Assembly (NCBI GenBank): GCA_900316445.1
Contig: ONCZ01000026.1
Coordinates: forward strand, 1-34,845
Direction of reading: 5' to 3'
From: an uncultured Prevotellaceae bacterium
GTDB lineage: Bacteria > Bacteroidota > Bacteroidia > Bacteroidales > Bacteroidaceae
DNA length: 34,845 nt
Shown here: in pieces, positions 1 to 8,160 of the stretch
Position numbering within the stretch: position 1 is the first letter of the stretch
Layout: each line of letters begins with the position of its first letter
Translations under genes and position numbers: made by a program
The notes under the pieces: model-generated
The model's database searches: none
What the model was told of the DNA's origin: nothing
The model's input: only the letters and a program-made list of their open reading frames with translations

Positions 1-444
1 CACGTCGATACCGATACCGATGGCAGCAGCCATAGGCTCGAAGATCAGATACACATCACGGCCGTCGGCATGCTCCGCAGAGTCACGCACGGCACGCAGC
101 TCCACCTCGGTAGAACCCGAAGGTACACCAATCACCATACGCAGTGAGGGTGAGAACAGGCGGCTGCCCGAGTGCACCATCTTGATCAGACCGCGCATCA
201 TCTGCTCGCAGGCAGAGAAGTCGGCAATCACACCGTCACGAAGGGGACGGATGGTGCGGATGTTATCGTGCGTCTTCTCATACATCATCTTCGCCTCATT
301 ACCCACGGCGATCATCTTGTCGGTGCGACGGTCCAGCGCCACCACCGAAGGCTCATCCACCACGATCTTGTCATCGCTGATAATGATCGTGTTGGCAGTT
401 CCCAGGTCCATTGCAATCTCCTGGACAAAACTAAAAAATCCCAT
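1..444 (-). CDS. mreB: Rod shape-determining protein MreB (5' part, runs off the window)
   Basis: Encodes the first 148 residues of MreB, the bacterial actin homologue that forms membrane-associated filaments and guides elongation-phase peptidoglycan synthesis. The N-terminus MGFFSFVQEIAMDLGTANT holds the actin phosphate-1 motif (DLGTANT). It is followed by the family segments DEPSVVALD, AVGNEAKMM and IRPLRDGVIADF, and by the VPSGSTEVELRAVRDSAEHA region. The ATG at 444 gives the short hydrophobic start typical of MreB. About 200 residues are missing because the gene continues past position 1. The upstream neighbour on the same strand is the purH homologue, an arrangement I remember as common in Bacteroidales, where mreB leads the mreCD-pbp2-rodA cluster. 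The 137-nt gap in front holds an inverted pair of heptamer repeats and no clear promoter. Confidence 0.96.
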   Translation of the reverse strand, partial: MGFFSFVQEIAMDLGTANTIIISDDKIVVDEPSVVALDRRTDKMIAVGNEAKMMYEKTHDNIRTIRPLRDGVIADFSACEQMMRGLIKMVHSGSRLFSPSLRMVIGVPSGSTEVELRAVRDSAEHADGRDVYLIFEPMAAAIGIGIDV

Positions 445-461
445 TCTTATATTTTCTTTTT

Positions 462-575
462 GTTTATAGTTTAATGTTTATGGTTTATAGTTGATTACTT
501 CTATAGTCTCCAGAATAATATCAAGGGCTTGCCAAGTTATCATCTATAAACTATAAACTATCAACTATAAACAAC
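462..575. repeat. Inverted pair of heptamer arrays (GTTTATA / TATAAAC)
   Basis: The left array (462-496) reads as five 7-nt units: GTTTATA, GTTTAAT, GTTTATG, GTTTATA, GTTGATT. The right array (544-571) has CTATAAA, CTATAAA, CTATCAA, CTATAAA, followed by CAAC. The two are roughly reverse complements separated by about 47 nt, so the mreB-purH gap could fold into a long AT-rich hairpin. No promoter or terminator explains the strict period of 7. Other arrays of period 7 to 9 occur in this window at 21488, 24082, 29013, 8077 and 31441. Confidence 0.8.
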
Positions 576-581
576 CTACTA

Positions 582-1173
582 CTATTTCTCGAACCAAGAG
601 TGGATGGCGGTGTCGTAGTGAGAGCTCACACCGAAGGCACGGGTAGCGAACATACGGCGCTGCTCCTTGGTGGTCTCTGCACCCTGCTTGTTCAGGATAT
701 CCAGCAGCACGCTGTACTCAGCCTTGCTCGGCACGATCACCACATCGTTGAAGTTCTTGGCTCCGGCAGATCAGTGAGATACCGCCGATATCGATCTTCT
801 CGATGATATCCTCCTCAGAGGCACCGCTGGCAACGGTCTGCTCAAACGGATAAAGGTCTACGATCACGAGGTCAATCTCAGGAATCTCATACTGAGCCAT
901 CTGTTCACGGTCACCCTCGTTGTCACGACGACCCAGGATACCTCCGAACACCTTCGGATGCAGTGTCTTCACACGACCACCGAGAATGGAAGGATAGGTC
1001 GTCACATCCTCCACCTTTTGGCACTCGTAACCTAAAGACTCAATAAACTTCTGTGTTCCACCTGTAGAGAGGAACTTCACACCCTCCTCGTTCAACTTTT
1101 TGAGGAGTTCATCAAGGCCGTCCTTGTGGAATACAGACACCAAGGCGGTCTTAATCTTCTTTGTCTCAGCCAT
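582..1173 (-). CDS. purH: Stand-alone IMP cyclohydrolase (PurH N-terminal domain), with a 2-nt frameshift
   Basis: Matches the N-terminal IMP cyclohydrolase domain of PurH, which closes FAICAR to IMP in the last step of purine synthesis. Family segments are clear: KTALVSVFHKDGL, FLSTGGTQKFIESLG, TYPSILGGRVKTLHPK and DLYPFEQTVASGASEEDIIEKIDIGG. The reading frame breaks at about 768/769. Restoring two bases (CG) gives ...GGISLIRAGAKNFNDVV and then continues to IHSWFEK and a TAG stop at 582-584, for 197 residues. Usual bifunctional PurH is about 510 residues, so the C-terminal AICAR formyltransferase domain is absent: a stop, a repeat-filled gap and mreB follow directly. The clean end at the domain boundary suggests a genuine one-domain protein, with transformylase encoded elsewhere (inference). 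The 2-nt loss may be a sequencing error or a true mutation; without it the gene would be truncated at residue 151. Confidence 0.88.
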
Positions 1174-1213
1174 TTCTATGATATTATAACGTTATAAAAT
1201 TCGAATTAGGCCG

Positions 1214-1221
1214 CAAAGTTA
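1214..1221 (-). promoter_or_regulatory. Probable -7 element of the purH promoter
   Basis: On the minus strand the sequence TAACTTTG matches the Bacteroidetes -7 consensus TAnnTTTG about 40 nt upstream of the purH ATG. No TTG occurs at the usual distance upstream, so the -33 half is weak. It lies right after the T-run of the asnA terminator. Confidence 0.5.
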
Positions 1222-1276
1222 CAAAATAAAAATGGATTAATCTCTATTTTCTCTCCGAAAATTTTGATTAATCCAT
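1222..1276 (-). terminator. Intrinsic-type terminator after asnA
   Basis: ATGGATTAATC (1232-1242) and GATTAATCCAT (1266-1276) form a perfect 11-bp stem with a 23-nt loop. In the minus-strand direction the stem is followed by TTTTTATTTT. It starts about 20 nt past the asnA stop codon. Confidence 0.75.
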
Positions 1277-1297
1277 GTTAAAATAATATAGGTCAAT

Positions 1298-2335
1298 TTA
1301 TATCAGCGTCATGCCGAGGGCCTTACAGGCCTGGCGCATGTCATCGGGCCAGATAGAGGCCTGAATCTCACCGATATGACCTTTATGGAGCAGCACCATA
1401 CAGAGACGGCTCTGGCCGATACCTCCGCCGATAGACAGCGGCAGACGATCGTTGAGCAGTTGCTGGTGGAAATAGAGCTGTTCGCGCTCCTCCTTATGTT
1501 CGAGCTTCAACTGACGCAGCAGACTCTCCTTATCCACACGGATACCCATCGACGAAAGCTCGAAAGAACGACCGAGAATAGGATACCAGATGAGGATATC
1601 ACCATTGAGACCCATCTTGCCGTTCTCGGCGATGGTAGACCAGTCGTCGTAGTCGGGGGCACGACCGTCGTGCTTCTCACCATTAGAGAGTTTGCCGCCG
1701 ATACCGATGATGAACACGGCTCCGTATGCCTCGCAGATGGCATCCTCGCGCTCCTTCGGCGTCTTGTCAGGATACATCTTCAGCAGTTCCTCTGCATGGA
1801 TGAAGTGGATCTTCTCTGGCAGGAAGGCCTTAAGCTGGGGATAGGTCTCACAGGTGAGATACTCCGTACGACGGATGGCAGCATAGATGCGTTCGACGAC
1901 GTTCTTCAGGAACGACAGCGTGCGGTCTTCACGACGGATGACGGCCTCCCAGTCCCACTGGTCGACATAAAGTGAGTGGAGATTGTCGAGTTCCTCGTCG
2001 GCACGGATGGCGTTCATGTCGGTATAGATGCCATAGCCCGGTTCAATCTGATACTCGGCCAGCGAGAGACGCTTCCACTTGGCCAGCGAATGAACGACCT
2101 CAGCCTGTGCGTCACCCAAGTCCTTAATGGGGAAGGTGACGGCCCGCTCCACACCGTTCAGGTCGTCGTTGATACCCAGTCCTTTCAGGACGAACAAGGG
2201 GGCTGTGACACGACGCAGACGGAGCTCTGTGGAGAGATTCTGCTGAAAGAAGTCTTTAATAAGTTTGATGCCCTGCTCGGTCTGCTTCGTATCGAGCAAG
2301 GCCTCATAGTGCAGGGGTTTGATTACTTGTCCCAT
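1298..2335 (-). CDS. asnA: Aspartate--ammonia ligase (asparagine synthetase A)
   Basis: Ammonia-dependent asparagine synthetase, which activates aspartate with ATP and amidates it with free ammonia; cytoplasmic. The 345-residue product has the usual family length (about 330-350) and a class II aminoacyl-tRNA synthetase-like fold. Visible segments are LRLRRVTAPLFV, GVERAVTFP, EVVHSLAKWKR, GIYTDMNAIR, NLHSLYVDQWDWE, and near the C-terminus PLSIGGGIGQSRLCM, which carries the ATP-site arginine. The ATG at 2335 begins MGQVIKPLHYEALLDT and fits the family start; upstream in-frame codons back to 2425 would lie in the promoter. A well-formed promoter precedes it and a hairpin terminator follows, so it is probably a single-gene unit. 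Confidence 0.97.
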   Translation of the reverse strand: MGQVIKPLHYEALLDTKQTEQGIKLIKDFFQQNLSTELRLRRVTAPLFVLKGLGINDDLNGVERAVTFPIKDLGDAQAEVVHSLAKWKRLSLAEYQIEPGYGIYTDMNAIRADEELDNLHSLYVDQWDWEAVIRREDRTLSFLKNVVERIYAAIRRTEYLTCETYPQLKAFLPEKIHFIHAEELLKMYPDKTPKEREDAICEAYGAVFIIGIGGKLSNGEKHDGRAPDYDDWSTIAENGKMGLNGDILIWYPILGRSFELSSMGIRVDKESLLRQLKLEHKEEREQLYFHQQLLNDRLPLSIGGGIGQSRLCMVLLHKGHIGEIQASIWPDDMRQACKALGMTLI

Positions 2336-2361
2336 TTTACAGTTGATTCTAATTTTGGCTG

Positions 2362-2391
2362 CAAAGATAACAAATAATAGATAATGGGCAA
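2362..2391 (-). promoter_or_regulatory. Bacteroidetes-type promoter of asnA
   Basis: On the minus strand TTG (2389-2391) is followed after 19 nt by TATCTTTG (2362-2369), an exact match to the -33/-7 pattern of Bacteroidetes housekeeping promoters. The predicted start lies about 20 nt upstream of the asnA ATG. Confidence 0.85.
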
Positions 2392-2440
2392 GGGATAACG
2401 GATATTTTTTTGCAAAATGACGCAAAAAATTGACTTTTGC

Positions 2441-2489
2441 TAATAAAAATCATGCATAACGTGCCGTTTTTCGCACATTATGCATGATT
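2441..2489 (-). terminator. Terminator hairpin after the outer-membrane protein gene
   Basis: The arms at 2448-2464 and 2473-2489 are reverse complements over 17 bp with one G-T type mismatch, around an 8-nt loop. Both contain ATGCAT. In the minus direction the stem runs into ATTTTTATTAG. It lies 40 nt past the stop of the gene at 2529-5477. Confidence 0.7.
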
Positions 2490-2528
2490 ATTAGCGTTTT
2501 TGTGATGCAATATGAATTGCGTTTCGTC

Positions 2529-5477
2529 TTAGAACCGGCCACCACGGGGACCGCCGCCGAAGCCACCTCCGAAGCCTCCGCCACGAGGACCGCCACCGCC
2601 GAAGCCTCCACGACCACCACGGGGACCACCAGGACCGCCAGGACCACCAAAGCCACCGCCACGGTTCTTAAAGCCTCCGAAAAGATTCAGACGATAGATG
2701 ACGTGAACCATCCCATAGCTGGTGACGGCGTTATACTCTGTATCGTTGCGCGACAAGGCTGTGATGGTACGGCTGAAGGTGGACTGCTCGTGCAGGATAT
2801 CGTAGAGCTGGAGTGAAATGGTGAGAGCATTGCCCTTGAGGAAGCTCTGTGATGCCTGGGCGTTCCAGATGAGCTCGTTGGTGTTCATCGAGTTGTCGGA
2901 ATAACCGCGACGGCTCTGCATCGTGAGGTTTGTGGTAAACGACGTACCCCATGGAGCGGTGATGCCGACCATACCGCCGTATGCGAACTGCCAAGTGTCG
3001 AGGTCGTTGTTGGGCTGCAGCTCACTGCGAGAACGGGTGTAGTTCAACGATCCATTGAGCTCTATCTCCAACCACTCGTTACGGTAGCTACCTGCCAGAC
3101 GCTCGCCGATACCGAGCGACTTGGTGACACTCTTCTCTGAGTCTTGGAGGCTGTTGACGCTTACGAAGCCGACATTGTGGGCATAGCTCAGGTTGGTGAA
3201 CGTGTTGACGTTGAAGTAGGCAGCCGAGTCGATGGCGGTATTGAACATAAAGCCGAGGTTGCCGTTCCAGTTGCCGTTGACATTCTCAGGACGCGTGATA
3301 GTACCACCAGTCTCAGAATTATAAGTGGATTTGTTGGCCACGGAGTTTCTTGTCGTCGAGAAGTTCACAAAAGCCATCACAGCACGCTGATGCTTCTGGA
3401 AGTAGTCGTTGTAGAAGAGGTTGAAGTTCTGCGTGAAGGAAGGATCCAGTTCCGGATTACCTTCTGTGATGCGCAGCGGGTTACTGTCATCCCTGATAGG
3501 AAGCAGGTCGGTCATAGAGGGCTGCTGGGTACGACCACGATAGGTGAAGCGCAGCTGACCTGTGGCAGACTTCTTCCAGCGGAAGTCGAGCGTAGGCGTA
3601 AAGTTAGTCACGTTTCTTGTAATGTCAAAATGCTGACCCTGATAATCATAGAGGAAGTGTGTCTTCTGCGGAAGCACCTGGAAACCTACGTTGAAGTTAT
3701 AGGCCTTGCGAACGATACGCAGCATCACCTCTCCAGTATGGTTGTAGTTCTTATACTCCGACATACGGCACAGTGCAGAATCCACATAGTGATCAAGAGG
3801 ATAGGTCAGACGGTTAAGATAGGCATCCCAATTACGATATTGGGGCTCGATATCCATAAAATATACGTCTGTCAGACTATAAGTCTTACGGTCACTCTTG
3901 GTGTAGCTGTACTGGTAGGTGTAGCTGAACTGGAGATAGACCTGACGGAAGATGGGCTCGCTGTAAGTGGCACGGACACTGTAGCTCCAGCGGTCTTCAG
4001 GTGTCACATTATAACGATTGGTGATCGTCGTATCCAACGGATTAAACAAGAAGATATAGTTGTTCGTCATCGACTTGCTCATGCCCTCACTCCAGTTGCC
4101 GTTCAACTGGACGGTGATGTTCCGGCCGTTGTTGTTCAGACGACGGTTGAACTGCAGCATACCACCAACGTTCTTGGAGTCACTGTAGCTGATACCGTCT
4201 TGCATATTCAGGTTCTTGACAACATTCTTGCCAATTAGTGTCTGAATCTCTGCCAGAGGGTCGGACACATATTTATAAGGATCCTCATTCTCCATGAAAG
4301 TGGCACTCTCACTGGAGTTCTCGCCATCCTGGGAGTTATAGCGGGCATTGGGGCGGAACATGATGTTTGTCATCGAGTCAGGCTGCCACTCCAGACGCAT
4401 CTGAGCATTCCATTGGTTGGAACGGGAGAAGTTATGGCTCCTGCTGTTGCCGAACGATGACAAATCGCTACTGAAGAAGTTCTCCGTCGAGCTTTTTGAG
4501 AAAGCATCGCCGTCGCTGTGGTTCCAGCGCACACTACCGTCAATCTTCAGTTTGTCCTTCTTCTCATAGTTCAGGTTCAGGCCGACCATCTTGTTGGCAG
4601 TCAGGCCCTGACGTCCGGCACCGAATCGGCCACCGCCTCCACCACCACCGGGGAAGCCCATGTCATTGGTGTTGTTGGCGTTGGTCATGAGGAACGTCTT
4701 AAAGTCGTCCTTCATGATACCACCGAAGATACGGCCTGCATAGCGGTTCTTGGTACCTGCAGCGAGGTCGGCATTCACCATAATACCCCGGTTCATACCT
4801 GCCTTGATGCCGAAGTCGAGCACCGTCTCCTCCTCACCGTCTTCAATACCCGACACACGGGCGAGGTCGCTCTGCTGGTCGTAGGCCTTGATGCGGTCGA
4901 TAATGTTCGTGGGCAGGTTCTTCATAGCGGTCTTCGTATCGCCTGTCATAAACTCCTTACCATCGACGAGGATCTTCTTCACCTGCTTACCGTTGATCTT
5001 AATGGTACCGTCGTCGTTGACCTCTGCACCAGGCAGACGGCGCACGAGTTCCTCAACTACCGATCCCTCCGGCGTACGGAAGGCATTGGCATTATAGACG
5101 AAGGTGTCGGCCTTGAGCGTCACCTTCTGGGCACGGGCCGTCACCGTGGCTCCCTTCAGCATAATGGCATCGGGCTCGAGCTTGATAGTGCCGGCATTAT
5201 AGTCTTTGTCCTTCAACGTGATCTTCTTCGTGTAGGTCTTGAAACCCACATAAGTCACCTGTAGGGTGTAAGAACCCTCCGGCGCCTTGATGGAGAATCC
5301 ACCTTCTGTGTTGGTAACCGCATTGGCCACCACCTTTTCACCACTGAGCAGGGCGGCGGTAGCCTGAATGACGGCTTCCTGCGTGTCCTGTTCTACTACT
5401 GTTCCTCTAACTGTTCGCTGTGCGAATGTAACGACTGTCACCATCAGGGCAACAATCAACAAACTAATTTTCTTCAT
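2529..5477 (-). CDS. Outer-membrane beta-barrel protein with regulatory-like domain and Gly/Arg-rich tail
   Basis: A 982-residue protein with signal peptide MKKISLLIVALMVTVVTFAQ. Next is a carboxypeptidase-regulatory-like beta-sandwich (about 22-100: VRGTVVEQDTQEAV, GGFSIKAPEGSYTLQVTYVGFKT), then a TonB-receptor-type plug (about 115-225, with VEELVRRLPGAEVNDDG and KKILVDGKEF). The rest is a long beta-barrel of the OMP_b-brl_3 type with alternating aromatic strands. The GTVVEQD and VDGKEFMTGD features are usual for this family. Oddities are a run of seven glycines near residue 277 and a C-terminal extension from about residue 937 made only of G, P, R and F (repeated GGPRGG and GGFGG), ending GGRF. 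The ATG at 5477 was chosen because it begins the signal peptide. No SusD-like gene is adjacent, so the substrate is unknown. Confidence 0.88.
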   Translation of the reverse strand: MKKISLLIVALMVTVVTFAQRTVRGTVVEQDTQEAVIQATAALLSGEKVVANAVTNTEGGFSIKAPEGSYTLQVTYVGFKTYTKKITLKDKDYNAGTIKLEPDAIMLKGATVTARAQKVTLKADTFVYNANAFRTPEGSVVEELVRRLPGAEVNDDGTIKINGKQVKKILVDGKEFMTGDTKTAMKNLPTNIIDRIKAYDQQSDLARVSGIEDGEEETVLDFGIKAGMNRGIMVNADLAAGTKNRYAGRIFGGIMKDDFKTFLMTNANNTNDMGFPGGGGGGGRFGAGRQGLTANKMVGLNLNYEKKDKLKIDGSVRWNHSDGDAFSKSSTENFFSSDLSSFGNSRSHNFSRSNQWNAQMRLEWQPDSMTNIMFRPNARYNSQDGENSSESATFMENEDPYKYVSDPLAEIQTLIGKNVVKNLNMQDGISYSDSKNVGGMLQFNRRLNNNGRNITVQLNGNWSEGMSKSMTNNYIFLFNPLDTTITNRYNVTPEDRWSYSVRATYSEPIFRQVYLQFSYTYQYSYTKSDRKTYSLTDVYFMDIEPQYRNWDAYLNRLTYPLDHYVDSALCRMSEYKNYNHTGEVMLRIVRKAYNFNVGFQVLPQKTHFLYDYQGQHFDITRNVTNFTPTLDFRWKKSATGQLRFTYRGRTQQPSMTDLLPIRDDSNPLRITEGNPELDPSFTQNFNLFYNDYFQKHQRAVMAFVNFSTTRNSVANKSTYNSETGGTITRPENVNGNWNGNLGFMFNTAIDSAAYFNVNTFTNLSYAHNVGFVSVNSLQDSEKSVTKSLGIGERLAGSYRNEWLEIELNGSLNYTRSRSELQPNNDLDTWQFAYGGMVGITAPWGTSFTTNLTMQSRRGYSDNSMNTNELIWNAQASQSFLKGNALTISLQLYDILHEQSTFSRTITALSRNDTEYNAVTSYGMVHVIYRLNLFGGFKNRGGGFGGPGGPGGPRGGRGGFGGGGPRGGGFGGGFGGGPRGGRF

Positions 5478-5557
5478 TGATAGTTCTGATTTTATGCTTC
5501 TTTGACGCACGAAACGGGGAAAAGTTTAACGGAAAGTGAAAAAAAACGCATTTCTTC

Positions 5558-5587
5558 TTGTCATTATGAAAAAAATGCTTACCTTTG
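5558..5587 (+). promoter_or_regulatory. Bacteroidetes-type promoter of aroB
   Basis: TTG (5558-5560), a 19-nt spacer, then TACCTTTG (5580-5587). The match to the TTG-N19-TAnnTTTG pattern is exact. The expected transcript start is about 35 nt before the aroB ATG. Confidence 0.85.
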
Positions 5588-5626
5588 CAGCATCAAAAAT
5601 AAACTGAGTACCACTATCAACAAAAG

Positions 5627-6676
5627 ATGAATCCGCAAAAGGTCGTCATTTCCGAAAATCTGACAGAGGCTCTCGCTACAGCCATCGCTGAATGTGAGCA
5701 CGACCGCACTTTTATCCTTGTCGATGAGACGACGGAGCGCTGCTGCCTGCCTATCGTCAGCGGTTTGGATTGTGTCCGTGGTGCCCAGATCATCGTCATT
5801 GGAGCCACCGATAGCCACAAGACGCTCGAATCCTTGTCATACGTCTGGGAAGCGCTGGGTGAGGGCGGTGCCACACGTCACTCCTTATTAATAAATATAG
5901 GTGGCGGAATGGTAACCGACCTGGGAGGCTTCGCTGCCTCCACCTTCAAGCGGGGCATCAACTATATCAACATCCCCACCACCCTGCTCTCGATGGTCGA
6001 TGCCAGCGTGGGCGGCAAGACGGGCATCAACTTCCGGGGACTGAAGAACGAGATCGGCGTGTTCAGCAATGCCAGCACCGTCATCCTCGACACCACGTTC
6101 CTGAAGACCCTCGACGCCGAGAATATCTGTTCCGGCTATGCCGAGATGCTGAAGCACGGACTGATCTCCAATGAAAAGATGTGGGCAGAGCTGATCAACT
6201 TTGATCTGGCGCGACCCGACCTACAGCAGCTGCAGACGATGGTGGCCGACAGTGTCGCCGTGAAGCAGCGTATCGTCACCGAAGACCCGCTGGAGCAAGG
6301 CATCCGCAAGGCCCTGAACCTCGGACATACCGTTGGCCACGCCTTTGAGAGCTTCGCCTTGAAGCATTCCCCGATCCTTCACGGTTATGCTGTTGCCTAC
6401 GGCCTCATCAGCGAGCTCTACCTCAGCACCGTCAAGGCGGGCTTCCCCTCAGACAAGATGCACCAGACGGTCAGCTTCATCAAGGAGCACTACGGCAAGA
6501 TGGCCATCACCTGCGACGACTACCCCACCCTGCTGGAACTGATGACCCACGACAAGAAGAACGTGGCCGGCACGATCAACTTCACCCTCTTAGGCGGCAT
6601 CGGAGACATCCGTATCAACCAGACCGCCACGAAGGAAGACATATACGAGGCACTCGACTTCTACCGCGAGTGCTGA
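5627..6676 (+). CDS. aroB: 3-dehydroquinate synthase
   Basis: Second enzyme of the shikimate pathway. It converts DAHP to 3-dehydroquinate using NAD and a divalent metal, and so supplies chorismate for aromatic amino acids and for the menaquinone genes further along this window. The 349-residue length is normal. Motifs visible: nucleotide-binding GGGMVTDLGGF (92-102), IPTTLLSMVDASVGGKTGIN (116-134), the metal ligand in GYAEMLKHG (E173), NLGHTVGHAFE (H234) and LHGYAVAYG (H252). The ATG at 5627 follows the promoter and gives the standard short N-terminus. The gene is divergent from the outer-membrane protein gene and is followed by a hairpin, so it probably forms its own transcript. Confidence 0.97.
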   Translation: MNPQKVVISENLTEALATAIAECEHDRTFILVDETTERCCLPIVSGLDCVRGAQIIVIGATDSHKTLESLSYVWEALGEGGATRHSLLINIGGGMVTDLGGFAASTFKRGINYINIPTTLLSMVDASVGGKTGINFRGLKNEIGVFSNASTVILDTTFLKTLDAENICSGYAEMLKHGLISNEKMWAELINFDLARPDLQQLQTMVADSVAVKQRIVTEDPLEQGIRKALNLGHTVGHAFESFALKHSPILHGYAVAYGLISELYLSTVKAGFPSDKMHQTVSFIKEHYGKMAITCDDYPTLLELMTHDKKNVAGTINFTLLGGIGDIRINQTATKEDIYEALDFYREC

Positions 6677-6729
6677 CAGAAAAAGACCAATCAGCTTAAT
6701 AGGCCTAATCATATTACTAGCTAATCGCA

Positions 6730-6765
6730 GATAGGACGGCTCGCGAGGGTAGTCCTATCTCTTTT
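6730..6765 (+). terminator. Terminator after aroB
   Basis: GATAGGAC (6730-6737) pairs with GTCCTATC (6752-6759) around a 14-nt loop and is followed by TCTTTT. It lies 54 nt past the aroB stop. Confidence 0.65.
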
Positions 6766-6800
6766 AAGAGAAGAGTCACTAACAATTAAACATAAACGAT

Positions 6801-8057
6801 ATGAAGAAACTATTCATTCTGACGGCAGTGCTGCTGACAAGCGTCTGCAACTACGCACAGCAGCCGCCACTCGTCTACGAGACGGAGAACACCGGTATCA
6901 ACGCCAACCCCGTGCTGCCCACGAAGGAACAGGGCACGAAATGCGAAGCCCTGCCTGATCCTCTGATGTGGTCTGACGGCAGCGGACGCATCACCGACTT
7001 CAAGGACTGGAGCCTGCGCCGTGGTGAGATTGCCAAGGAAATCCAGCACTACGAGATCGGCACAAAGCCTGCCGTAGACCCCTCAGCCGTAAAAGCACGT
7101 ATGGACGGCGACACGCTGAAGGTGACGGTCACCGTCGGCGAACAGTCGCTCGAACTTAGTGCCCTCATCAGCTATCCCACTATGGGTGAGGCACCTTACC
7201 CCCTGATGATCGGCACCAGCGGCATCGCCCTGCCCAAGACCATCTTCGAGAGGCGCCCCATCGCCACGATGATCTACAAGGAGGCACAGGTGAACAACTA
7301 TAGTCAGTTTGGGGCCCGTTTCGGACGGAAGCCCGCCGGACGTGGCAACTACGACTTCGACCGTCTCTATCCGGAACTGAAAGACAATGGCGCTTACAGC
7401 GAATGGGCTTGGGGCCTGAGCCGTCTGATTGACGGACTGCAGCAGCTGGGTCCTGAGGTGACGAAGATCGATACGAAGCATATCGGTGTCACAGGTTGCA
7501 GCTATGCAGGCAAGATGGCCCTTTTCTGCGGAGCCTTCGACGAGCGTGTCGCCCTCACTATCGCCCAAGAGCCTGGTGGCGGTGGTGCTGCCGCCTGGCG
7601 TTATTCCCGTTGGCTGAACATCCAACCGGATGCCGAACCTGTGGAGAACCTCGACAAGACGGACTACAACTGGTTTATGGAGAGTCTGAGTGAGAACTAC
7701 GGTGAGGAGAACGTAGCCTATCTGCCCCACGACCACCACGAACTGGCAGCAATGATCTGTCCGCGAGCCCTACTGATGTTGGGCAATCCTGACTATGTGT
7801 GGCTAGCTGATCCCTCAGCCTACGTCTCGATGAACGGTGCTATGAAGGTGTGGGAGCAGTTCGGCATTGCCGACCGTGTGGGCTATTCCATCGTCGCCAA
7901 TCACGGACACTGTCAGTTGCCCGAGGTGCAGTTCCCCGAGGTAGAGGCTTACATCGACCGCTTCCTCCTCGGCAAAGACAATCAGAACACCACCGTCCGC
8001 ATCGCCCCAGACAGCTATAAAGACATCGATCTCAACTACTGGATCGGTTGGAAATGA
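6801..8057 (+). CDS. Secreted CE15-like esterase (glucuronoyl esterase family)
   Basis: A 418-residue alpha/beta hydrolase with signal peptide MKKLFILTAVLLTSVCNYAQ. Family CE15 enzymes cleave ester bonds between glucuronic acid side chains of xylan and lignin alcohols. The nucleophile motif is GVTGCSYAGK (Ser234). The segment QEPGGGGAAAWR (about 256-267) matches the CE15 oxyanion/acid loop, LPHDHHELAAMICPRALL (308-325) is the family signature before the last strands, and ANHGHCQLP (366-374) holds the likely catalytic histidine. Many CE15 members have Arg after the catalytic Ser (GCSRxGK); here it is Tyr, so substrate preference may differ. The gene stands alone, with no other polysaccharide-degrading enzyme nearby, and is closed by a hairpin that overlaps the end of menE. 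Family assignment is from remembered motifs. Confidence 0.85.
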   Translation: MKKLFILTAVLLTSVCNYAQQPPLVYETENTGINANPVLPTKEQGTKCEALPDPLMWSDGSGRITDFKDWSLRRGEIAKEIQHYEIGTKPAVDPSAVKARMDGDTLKVTVTVGEQSLELSALISYPTMGEAPYPLMIGTSGIALPKTIFERRPIATMIYKEAQVNNYSQFGARFGRKPAGRGNYDFDRLYPELKDNGAYSEWAWGLSRLIDGLQQLGPEVTKIDTKHIGVTGCSYAGKMALFCGAFDERVALTIAQEPGGGGAAAWRYSRWLNIQPDAEPVENLDKTDYNWFMESLSENYGEENVAYLPHDHHELAAMICPRALLMLGNPDYVWLADPSAYVSMNGAMKVWEQFGIADRVGYSIVANHGHCQLPEVQFPEVEAYIDRFLLGKDNQNTTVRIAPDSYKDIDLNYWIGWK

Positions 8058-8076
8058 TACAATGATCATCTTAAAA

Positions 8077-8160
8077 CAACGGATTTCACGGATTACACGG
8101 ATTCAAGCCTTTCTAATCATCAGAGACTAGGATAATCCGTTTAATCCGTGAAATCCGTTG
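8077..8160. repeat. Palindromic nonamer element (ACGGATTTC units)
   Basis: The left arm (8077-8104) consists of 9-nt units of the form ACGGATTNN. The right arm (8134-8160) is its reverse complement with one mismatch over 27 bp, and the loop is about 29 nt. The right arm overlaps the 3' end of menE and supplies its last codons and stop. A near-identical single arm, in the same orientation, is at 10188-10214, and a related full element is at 31441-31509. Confidence 0.88.

Noticed and set aside
1376-1975. Long plus-strand frame opposite asnA
   Set aside because: A mirror of a well-supported gene; no motif and no promoter. The same holds for the long frames opposite the outer-membrane protein gene, menE, menC and lysS.
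6677-6800. Possible tRNA or riboswitch between aroB and the CE15-like gene
   Set aside because: Only a simple terminator-like hairpin is visible; no cloverleaf or conserved aptamer motif. No tRNA or rRNA gene was recognised in the window.
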